Positions 1-5,029 of a DNA stretch of 5,029 bases are shown piece by piece. The position numbers were made by a program, and so were the translations under genes. The stretch comes from Lentimicrobiaceae bacterium (lineage in GTDB: Bacteria > Bacteroidota > Bacteroidia > Bacteroidales > JAGONC01): NCBI GenBank assembly GCA_030621075.1, contig JAUXII010000118.1, positions 1-5,029 on the forward strand, read 5' to 3'. Under the pieces are notes generated by a model. The model saw nothing but the letters and a program-made list of their open reading frames with translations, was not told the DNA's origin and did no database searches. Numbering within the stretch: the stretch's first letter is position 1; each line of letters opens with the position of its first letter.

Positions 1-354
1 GGCGGTGGCATTTATTCCAATAACTCCGCTGATATTTTCTCAAGAAATCACATTGGGTTAAATCAATGTACGCTTTCTACATCCAATCAGAACCAGGGAG
101 GTGGCGTTTTTTTGAGCAAAAAAGGGGCCGGGTCTGATTTTTATAATTGCCTGATCTATTCAAACCAGATCATCCGTTCCGAAAAACCAGGCAGTGGTAT
201 TTTCATCGACCCTGACGGAAGCAACCCTGATAACCAAACTGATATCATAAACTGCACAATATTCAATAACAGCCACTATGGCATCTTCCAGGACACATTG
301 AATGAAACAGATATTAGTGAATGTCACATTCAGAACTCTCTTATCTGGGGAAAC
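1..354 (+). repeat. Protein-level beta-helix repeats (Pmp-like rungs), about 31-32 residues per unit
   Basis: Three turn motifs, GGGIY, GGGVF and GSGIF, start at residues 1, 33 and 64 of the visible protein, giving a 31-32 residue spacing. Each is followed by a strand of the type N-x-C-x-I/L and by short N-rich turns such as YSNN, YSNQ and FNNS. This resembles the GGA[ILV]/FxxN repeat of polymorphic outer-membrane proteins. The DNA of the units has diverged, so this is an old protein repeat rather than a recent tandem duplication. The array probably continues upstream of base 1. Confidence 0.75.
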
Positions 355-1521
355 AATGCAAAGCGGATTAGCGATCAGGTTAATTTCAATGAAAACATCG
401 AATCATTTTATTCTAATGTCTATGGGGCTGTAGAGGGCCCTCCATACCATAACCTTAATGGGCTGAATCCGATTTTTGTCGGTTCAACAAACCTTAACCT
501 GAGAGCCGATACTGTTTTCTACTCTCCATGCATTGATCATGGTGACCCATTACCTGAATATTTCGATCAATACTTCCCTCCGTCTTATGGCTCAGACACA
601 AATGATATCGGGGCAACCGGAGGCCCTATGGCAGTTAATGACTCACTGTTTTATGTTTTGCAATCGGCTCAATATCTTCTTGACAGCATTTCGATCGAGA
701 TACAGGCTTCAAATTGCCTTGTTTATTCATTTACTGTCTGGCCCGACAATCCAAACCTGGAATATACCTGGATTACAAATAATCAGGTGAGCTCCGGAGG
801 ACTAAACCTGTCATATGAATACCCCGATTATGGAAACTATACAGTATGTGTATATGCTGAATCTGTTATTGGTGGTTCTTTATTAACCGATATGATCTGC
901 AAGATAATTGAAATCTCTCCACCACCTATTATTAATCAATTAAATGATTGCCCCACTGTGGTTTTTAATGATACCCTCTGGGTAAATTATAATGACATAC
1001 CTGTTGACTCTACTATAACAATCTGTGCAAATGTTACCGGCTCCTTTGATGAACCTCATTGGTCGGTCAATCCGGAAGGATCAGGTACCATCACTTCATT
1101 CTCAGATTCAACCTGTCAGGTGCTTCTTTCACCAATTGAATTTTATCAGGAACAAATTACCATTACTTATTTTATAGAAAACGATTGTGGAAGCGACGAA
1201 AAGTCATTTGTGTTTGTGGTTGATACCATTGCAAAAGGACCTGATTACATCAACGAACAAGGCTTTCAAAACTTTGATGTAAATATCTATCCTAATCCTG
1301 CAAGAGAAGCTTTTTATCTGGAGCTGAATGGGCCGGAAGTTGGTCAGTATTTTTTACTTTTGCTTAGCACCGGCAATCAACTCGTATTTGAATCGCAAAT
1401 TAATAAAACATCTCATAATCACCGGATTAAGGTTGATGTCGGCCTTCTGCCAAAGGGAATTTATACTGGAAAAGTATTTAATAATAAAGGGATAACTGTT
1501 TTTAAAATTGTAATACATTAA
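1..1521 (+). CDS. Secreted parallel beta-helix protein with Ig-like modules and T9SS type A sorting domain (5' end missing)
   Basis: The frame is open from base 1, so the gene starts upstream and 506 codons are visible. Residues below count from base 1. Residues 1-120 are beta-helix rungs with GGGIY (1), GGGVF (33) and GSGIF (64), each followed by a Cys-x-Ile/Leu/Phe strand (C23, C50, C85, C108), as in Pmp-like right-handed beta-helices. Residues 155-208 match the choice-of-anchor-Q pattern (NPIFV, SPCIDHGDP, NDIGATGG). Residues 230-305 and 308-409 look like Ig/PKD-like beta-sandwiches. Residues 425-506 are a T9SS type A sorting domain (NIYPNP, LPKGIY, ending FKIVIH). By family knowledge such proteins cross the outer membrane through T9SS and stay on the surface or are released. 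No catalytic residues are recognisable, so adhesin or structural surface protein is only an inference. Export class is near certain; biological role is unknown. The stop is TAA, 22 bases before the next start. Confidence 0.93.
   Translation, partial: GGGIYSNNSADIFSRNHIGLNQCTLSTSNQNQGGGVFLSKKGAGSDFYNCLIYSNQIIRSEKPGSGIFIDPDGSNPDNQTDIINCTIFNNSHYGIFQDTLNETDISECHIQNSLIWGNNAKRISDQVNFNENIESFYSNVYGAVEGPPYHNLNGLNPIFVGSTNLNLRADTVFYSPCIDHGDPLPEYFDQYFPPSYGSDTNDIGATGGPMAVNDSLFYVLQSAQYLLDSISIEIQASNCLVYSFTVWPDNPNLEYTWITNNQVSSGGLNLSYEYPDYGNYTVCVYAESVIGGSLLTDMICKIIEISPPPIINQLNDCPTVVFNDTLWVNYNDIPVDSTITICANVTGSFDEPHWSVNPEGSGTITSFSDSTCQVLLSPIEFYQEQITITYFIENDCGSDEKSFVFVVDTIAKGPDYINEQGFQNFDVNIYPNPAREAFYLELNGPEVGQYFLLLLSTGNQLVFESQINKTSHNHRIKVDVGLLPKGIYTGKVFNNKGITVFKIVIH
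463..624 (+). other. Choice-of-anchor-Q-like domain within the beta-helix protein
   Basis: Residues 155-208 carry the ordered signature NPIFV ... LNLRAD ... SPCIDHGDP ... NDIGATGG. This closely follows the block that caps many bacterial beta-helix surface proteins just before their anchoring region (pattern DPxFV, then SPxIDxGDP, then DIGAxGG). It marks the end of the beta-helix; Ig-like modules follow directly. The assignment rests on motif recognition only. Confidence 0.75.
1273..1518 (+). other. T9SS type A C-terminal sorting domain of the first protein
   Basis: About 80 C-terminal residues have the hallmarks of the family: FDVNIYPNPARE at the start, a central strand ending LLSTGNQLVFE, then LLPKGIYTGKV and a hydrophobic end FKIVIH. 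In known T9SS cargo this domain directs outer-membrane translocation and is cut off by the sortase-like PorU, with attachment to A-LPS. The usual GxY(F/V)V(K/R) after the Gly-Ile-Tyr turn is altered to YTGKV, a mild deviation. Confidence 0.92.
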
Positions 1522-1543
1522 AAATCACCAATATAGCATCTCC

Positions 1544-3337
1544 ATGTCTAAACTTAAGTTAATTCACATGTCAAAAATCATATCAGTCATATTGCTTTTC
1601 GCCTGTCTGTTGATCTTAAAACCGTCATATGAACAAAATGCCATGGTTAATAATCATGCTGACAGAGGAGAATTTGAATTTGATTCGGAGCAATACTTCG
1701 GGAACCCCAAAATCCCTGTGTATACATTTCGGTTAAACGACGTAACCAATACAATGGATGAGATAGTTTATGCAGTCAATCTGGTTCTCCAGGAGCCCGC
1801 TAACATAACATCTATTTACAATGATGACGATCAGGCATATATTATATCCATTTCTCAGTTACCCCTCCCCGACTACGAAAATATGCTTTCGGTGATTGCT
1901 TTCTTCCCGGACGATACAATTTCAGGAGGTATTACATTGTATTATTGCAAACCCTTAATCAGCTTTGATTCAATTGAGTCAGAAGGTGTGAATACTATTA
2001 TTGAGCCCCGTAATATTATTCATACACCGGATGCTCAAATCAAAACCATTGCAGGGCCTTCATGTTCCAGCCCCAATAATCATATCACACAAGTTTTGGC
2101 TTCATTGAATGAGGAAGAGCTGGTTAGTGTTTGGGAAGGCTATGAATACAACCAGGTTGAAGTAACTTTCAACATCACACAAGTGAGTTCTGAGGGATTG
2201 CAACCAGGTGAAAATAAATTAATGATATGGGCCCTGGGTGATCAACCCAATGAACTCTCCGATCCGGATTCCACCTACATCTTCTACCATGACTTTGATT
2301 ATGGAGAACTAGGGGGAAATACCGTTTGCCGGTATGATTCAAATTACCGCCTCACAGGCTTGCCTGAAGGAGGCTATTTCTCAGGAGAAGGGATTATCGG
2401 GAACACCAATGCATTTAATCCATCACTGGTACCGGGATCAATTAACACCGTGGTGATAACATATGAATACCCCGTTTATGATACTATCTCTTCGGTCCAA
2501 AAAGAAATTTATCTTCTCAACATTCCTGACCTTTCACTTGAAGGCAGTTTGCAAGTGTGTTCAAACGCTACCGATGAACTTTATCAAATTATTTTAAACG
2601 ACGATATTTCAACGTATAATTTCGATTGGCACATCACAGGAGGAGATACGCTTGAGGGTAAGGGCACCAATTTTTCCAAACTCATACACTGGGGCCATAC
2701 ACCCGGCCCGGGAAAGATCAATGTAAAAGCCTATCCACTCAGCCCTGAGCAAGGCTGTTTCGCAGAAAAGGAATTTATCATCGATATTGACCCGACAACC
2801 GTTCCGGATAAATCATTTTTGCTGCTTCAGGATAAACTGCTGGTTTGCTCAGACCCATCTGCAAATTATTACATCTGGTATAAAAATGATGAATGTCTCG
2901 ACACAACAGAAAACCGGCAATATTACTTTTTAGGAGCGGATTTCACTTTGAACGAAACAGATGTATTCTATGTCTGCACTGCTTTCGATATCAGCGCGGA
3001 TTCCTGTTGCACGAAATCATTCCTTTATCCCGGGGAAAATAAAAATCCTGACAAAGCAACCATGTTCAATGATTTCTTCATAAGTCATAAAGGATTAAAT
3101 ATCTATCCTAACCCTACCACTGGTAAATTTACGGTTAGCTTGTTAAGTGAGTTCTCCGGTAAAGCAACCTTTAAAATATACAATATGTATGGCCAGGAAG
3201 TATATGGAGGATCATTTATTAAAGAAAATGAGTACATCTCGAAAGCATTTAACCTGGAATTCTTAACTGCCGGTTTGTATTTGGTTGAAATTGACGTGGG
3301 TTCAATAAGGCATTTGGGGAAAGTTCACATTCATTAA
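1544..3337 (+). CDS. Secreted multidomain PKD/Ig-like protein with T9SS type A sorting domain
   Basis: A complete 597-residue protein. The N-terminus has a basic segment and a hydrophobic core (residues 11-25, IISVILLFACLLILK region), a Sec signal peptide. Residues 56-140 form a beta-rich region I do not recognise. Residues 261-309 hold a motif common in Bacteroidota adhesin-like proteins: VCRYD, LPEGGYFSGEGI, FNPSLVPG, ITYEY. Residues 331-416 resemble a PKD-like module (VCSNATDELYQI, FDWHITGGDTLEG, C405, FIIDI). Residues 421-495 resemble an Ig-like module (LLVCSDPSANYYIWYKN, FYVCTAF, paired Cys 488-489). Residues 517-597 are the T9SS sorting domain (LNIYPNPTTGKF, MYGQEVY, LTAGLYLVEI). ATG 1544 is used; ATG 1568 (residue 9) would also leave a workable signal peptide, and neither has a Shine-Dalgarno, so the start is uncertain by 8 residues. 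No enzyme domain is visible. Expected location is outside the cell or on its surface, probably in the same operon as its neighbours. Confidence 0.93.
   Translation: MSKLKLIHMSKIISVILLFACLLILKPSYEQNAMVNNHADRGEFEFDSEQYFGNPKIPVYTFRLNDVTNTMDEIVYAVNLVLQEPANITSIYNDDDQAYIISISQLPLPDYENMLSVIAFFPDDTISGGITLYYCKPLISFDSIESEGVNTIIEPRNIIHTPDAQIKTIAGPSCSSPNNHITQVLASLNEEELVSVWEGYEYNQVEVTFNITQVSSEGLQPGENKLMIWALGDQPNELSDPDSTYIFYHDFDYGELGGNTVCRYDSNYRLTGLPEGGYFSGEGIIGNTNAFNPSLVPGSINTVVITYEYPVYDTISSVQKEIYLLNIPDLSLEGSLQVCSNATDELYQIILNDDISTYNFDWHITGGDTLEGKGTNFSKLIHWGHTPGPGKINVKAYPLSPEQGCFAEKEFIIDIDPTTVPDKSFLLLQDKLLVCSDPSANYYIWYKNDECLDTTENRQYYFLGADFTLNETDVFYVCTAFDISADSCCTKSFLYPGENKNPDKATMFNDFFISHKGLNIYPNPTTGKFTVSLLSEFSGKATFKIYNMYGQEVYGGSFIKENEYISKAFNLEFLTAGLYLVEIDVGSIRHLGKVHIH
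3092..3334 (+). other. T9SS type A C-terminal sorting domain of the second protein
   Basis: Residues 517-597 contain GLNIYPNPTTGKFTV, then FKIYNMYGQEVY, then FLTAGLYLVEIDVG and a terminal GKVHIH. This is a textbook type A sorting domain, closer to consensus than the one in the upstream protein. Both domains end in Ile-His. Confidence 0.95.
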
Positions 3338-3360
3338 ATTCTGATAATTTACTATCCATT

Positions 3361-4929
3361 ATGAAAAAAAGATATCTTCTTATTATTCTCTGGTTTTTGA
3401 TCCCTTCACTGATGTATGGGCAGGAAGCAAAAATAAGCGCTGAAGAAAAGGTCCTTATTCGTGAACATGTACAAAATCTGATCACCGATTTTGGCAACTA
3501 TGCCAACTTCAGCCCGGGCATATGGGAAAAACCATTTGATTCTATCTATGTCAGAAAATTTATCTCTCTTTTTCAGGATATAAATGAAGACAAAGTTGTT
3601 AAGTTTTTTGAGCCAGGCCATCCTCTTGACATTAGCGACTCAACTCAAAAAATTGAATATTACACAGTTAAACAGTATGTTGATAGTCTTTTCTCATGGT
3701 TTTCAGATGGTGTTGAATTTGAAGTAAGATCGGAAGTAGTTCACAGTACCATTAATAACGGCAGCGGGATATACAGAGGATACCTGGTTACCGACCCGGT
3801 GGTTTCAGTCCACTTTATGGGGGTAAGGACCATGCCTGATGGAAGCACCTATGAAAGTCAATTCAATGGTGAACTGAAACTGACCATTGCGATGACTGCC
3901 AAACACACAAAAAAATATAAAAAGGCAGGGAAAACAGTAAAAATCACAATACCCTCCATTTATAAAATAAGGAATATAGAGGTTATACGGCCTTTCGGGC
4001 CGATACCGCCTCCACCTATGAAAAACATGTGGGGTTTTCTTAATATAGGATTTATGGCGGGATTCGGAAATTATTCCGGAGAAGTAAAATTGCCAGGCTT
4101 CAATGAGATGGAAATATATAACGGGCCGGCCTTTGGCGCTAACCTTGAATTTAACATGTTTTTTAATGACACCTCCATTCATAACTGGTCGTTTGGCCCA
4201 GGAATAGGGATAGGATATAATCAACAAACCTCTTATTTTAGATTAGCAAATTATTCGGGCCAATTTGCTGAGAATTATTCATCACTCAATGAGCTTTATC
4301 TCGGCGATTACTCCAGAGAAATAACCATAGAAAACGCTGAACAGAAATACCTGCTTTCCACTTTGCAGATACCATTGAAGTTTAATGCATACAGGCATAT
4401 CAAAAAAAACAACGCTGCCATCTATTTTACGGTAGGGGCCATTTTATCCATTCCGGTTAGCGATGACTATTCTTTCACTGCAGGCACATCAAGTGAAAGA
4501 GGACTTTCATGCACGTTTGAAGGAAACGGACAGGTTATTGAAAATGTAACACTCGAAGATCTTCCCTACTATGGTTTTGGAACCTATCATACTAAAAAAA
4601 TGGAATCGCCTGATATTCAATTTAAGTCTTATTTTATTAATGGTTATGTTGACTTCGGCTTCCAGTGGAGAACCCATAATAAGAAAACCTTTATTAAAGC
4701 AGGGCCATTTGCATACTTTGGTGTGACTAATATGCTGGAGGATCAGCATATAGAAACAAAAGAACTTTTCAGTCCTGAAGGGAAAATAGCAAATTTCGGC
4801 CTGGCTTATTCATCCTTAACACCTTATGTTGTTGGTATAAACCTGAGTATCTCATTAAATATTATTCCAAATAAACCCAAATATACTATAACGAAAATCA
4901 CTGATTACGAGGCTATTGAAGAAAAATAA
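3361..4929 (+). CDS. Outer-membrane beta-barrel protein with N-terminal NTF2-like domain
   Basis: A complete 522-residue protein. Residues 1-20 are a Sec signal peptide (MKKRYLLIILWFLIPSLMYG) with likely cleavage before Q21, fitting the Bacteroidota preference for Gln at +1. Residues 26-210 begin with helices (EEKVLIREHVQNLI, YVRKFISLF, VVKFF, YTVKQYVDSLFSWF) and continue as beta-strands, a pattern like NTF2-like domains; it lacks a T9SS tag and should sit in the periplasm. A PFGPIPPPP hinge (211-219) follows. Residues 222-502 show about eight amphipathic, aromatic-edged strands with Gly-rich stretches (FLNIGFMAGFG, FGPGIGIGYN, LQIPLKFNAYR, YVDFGFQWR, VVGINLSISLN), typical of a small outer-membrane barrel, with a long Cys-containing insertion around 366-420. 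A hydrophilic tail of about 20 residues follows the last strand. Barrel and signal peptide are confident; the NTF2-like call is tentative. It could be a partner of the upstream T9SS cargos. It does not show PorP/SprF features that I recognise. Confidence 0.9.
   Translation: MKKRYLLIILWFLIPSLMYGQEAKISAEEKVLIREHVQNLITDFGNYANFSPGIWEKPFDSIYVRKFISLFQDINEDKVVKFFEPGHPLDISDSTQKIEYYTVKQYVDSLFSWFSDGVEFEVRSEVVHSTINNGSGIYRGYLVTDPVVSVHFMGVRTMPDGSTYESQFNGELKLTIAMTAKHTKKYKKAGKTVKITIPSIYKIRNIEVIRPFGPIPPPPMKNMWGFLNIGFMAGFGNYSGEVKLPGFNEMEIYNGPAFGANLEFNMFFNDTSIHNWSFGPGIGIGYNQQTSYFRLANYSGQFAENYSSLNELYLGDYSREITIENAEQKYLLSTLQIPLKFNAYRHIKKNNAAIYFTVGAILSIPVSDDYSFTAGTSSERGLSCTFEGNGQVIENVTLEDLPYYGFGTYHTKKMESPDIQFKSYFINGYVDFGFQWRTHNKKTFIKAGPFAYFGVTNMLEDQHIETKELFSPEGKIANFGLAYSSLTPYVVGINLSISLNIIPNKPKYTITKITDYEAIEEK
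3436..3990 (+). other. Putative periplasmic NTF2-like domain
   Basis: Residues 26-210 show three or four helices with conserved-looking Tyr/Phe pairs (YVRKFISLF, VVKFFEPG, QYVDSLFSWFSDGVEF) followed by strands ending LKLTIAMTA ... VKITIPSIYKIRNIEVI. The helix-then-curved-sheet order and the length fit an NTF2-like fold as seen at the N-terminus of other secreted Bacteroidota proteins. The assignment is by pattern only. Confidence 0.45.
4024..4866 (+). other. C-terminal outer-membrane beta-barrel, about eight strands
   Basis: Residues 222-502 contain repeated alternating hydrophobic strands with Gly and aromatic girdle residues, roughly at 223-235, 256-268, 276-294, 330-345, 352-365, 423-437, 443-457 and 485-501. 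LQIPLKFNAYR is the kind of strand common in OmpW/PorT-like small barrels of Bacteroidota. Strand limits are estimated by eye. Confidence 0.75.
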
Positions 4930-4974
4930 GTTAATTTGTACTTGTTAATCTGGTTTTTAAAAAAATATACAAAA
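4930..4974. other. 45-base intergenic gap with a GTTAAT direct repeat
   Basis: The gap after the barrel gene is AT-rich. GTTAAT occurs at 4930-4935 and 4944-4949, and an A-rich run lies just before the next ATG, as is usual for Bacteroidota leaders without Shine-Dalgarno. The T-run/A-run at 4954-4965 is low complexity without a GC stem, so it is not a convincing terminator. The 8-mer at 4931-4938 (TTAATTTG) is one mismatch from the Bacteroidota -7 consensus TAnnTTTG, but no -33 TTG lies at the right distance. Confidence 0.4.
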
Positions 4975-5029
4975 ATGATAAAAAGCAAACTGATTTTTCT
5001 ACTGCTACTCACAATGTTCGTTTTTCAAC
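4975..5029 (+). CDS. N-terminus of a further secreted protein (3' end missing)
   Basis: ATG at 4975 opens a frame that remains open to the window end. It gives 18 residues, MIKSKLIFLLLLTMFVFQ, a positively charged start followed by a hydrophobic core, which is a typical Sec signal peptide. It lies 45 bases after the barrel gene on the same strand with an A-rich leader. It is too short to identify the product; an exported protein of the same locus is the likely reading. Confidence 0.7.
   Translation, partial: MIKSKLIFLLLLTMFVFQ

Noticed and set aside
96..114. A GGGAGGTGG sequence followed by TTG at 112, resembling a Shine-Dalgarno and start codon
   Set aside because: The same frame is open back to base 1, the GGAGGTGGC codes for the repeated Gly-Gly-Gly turn of the beta-helix, and Bacteroidota rarely rely on Shine-Dalgarno. 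The start lies upstream of the window.
533..790. An 85-codon + strand frame inside the first gene
   Set aside because: It overlaps the well supported choice-of-anchor-Q and Ig-like coding in another frame and shows no protein-like features.
1503..1510. TAAAATTG before the second gene, near the Bacteroidota -7 promoter consensus TAnnTTTG; similar one-mismatch sites at 3275-3282 and 4931-4938
   Set aside because: Each has a mismatch and no correctly spaced -33 TTG that I can support; such matches are expected by chance in AT-rich DNA.
1595..1606. Possible lipoprotein lipobox (L-F-A-C at residues 18-21 of the second protein)
   Set aside because: Phe at -2 is unusual and the hydrophobic core continues past the Cys (LLIL), so a standard signal peptide fits better, and T9SS cargos normally use signal peptidase I.
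3363..3915. Seven-A runs at 3364-3370 and 3909-3915 as phase-variable slippage sites
   Set aside because: The runs are short and encode ordinary Lys codons in an AT-rich gene; the frame is intact and nothing else suggests phase variation.
3249..4749. Antisense open frames opposite the second and third genes (3249-3497, 3406-3621, 3805-4227, 4507-4749)
   Set aside because: They lie opposite clear coding sequence, have low-complexity unlike-protein composition and no recognisable domains or signals; they are shadows.

Overview
The window comes from a Bacteroidota chromosome or contig. The evidence is two consecutive proteins ending in type IX secretion system (T9SS) type A C-terminal sorting domains (both with the NIYPNP motif), a Bacteroidota-style signal peptide ending G-Q, AT-rich sequence, and no convincing Shine-Dalgarno sequence before any start. 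T9SS cargo restricts the source to that phylum. The style resembles free-living or environmental Bacteroidales, Marinilabiliales or Flavobacteriia, but nothing here fixes the order or genus.

Layout, all on the + strand. (1) Bases 1-1521 are the 3' part of a large secreted protein whose start lies outside the window. It has parallel beta-helix repeats, a choice-of-anchor-Q-like block, two Ig/PKD-like modules and a T9SS sorting domain. (2) Bases 1544-3337 are a complete 597-residue secreted multidomain protein with a signal peptide, an unrecognised N-terminal region, PKD/Ig-like modules and a T9SS sorting domain. (3) Bases 3361-4929 encode a 522-residue protein with a signal peptide, a putative NTF2-like periplasmic domain, a Pro-rich hinge and a C-terminal outer-membrane beta-barrel. 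(4) From base 4975 another gene begins with a signal-peptide-like sequence and runs off the window.

The gaps are 22, 23 and 45 bases. None holds a hairpin terminator or a clear Bacteroidota promoter, so the genes are probably co-transcribed. A reasonable inference is a cell-surface locus: two proteins exported through T9SS and attached outside, plus an outer-membrane barrel that could act with them. No substrate or enzymatic activity can be read from the sequence, because no catalytic domain is visible. There are no RNA genes, mobile elements, CRISPR arrays or intergenic stretches longer than 45 bases. I see no strong evidence of a wholly new system. The most distinctive item is the NTF2-like/beta-barrel fusion next to two T9SS cargos.
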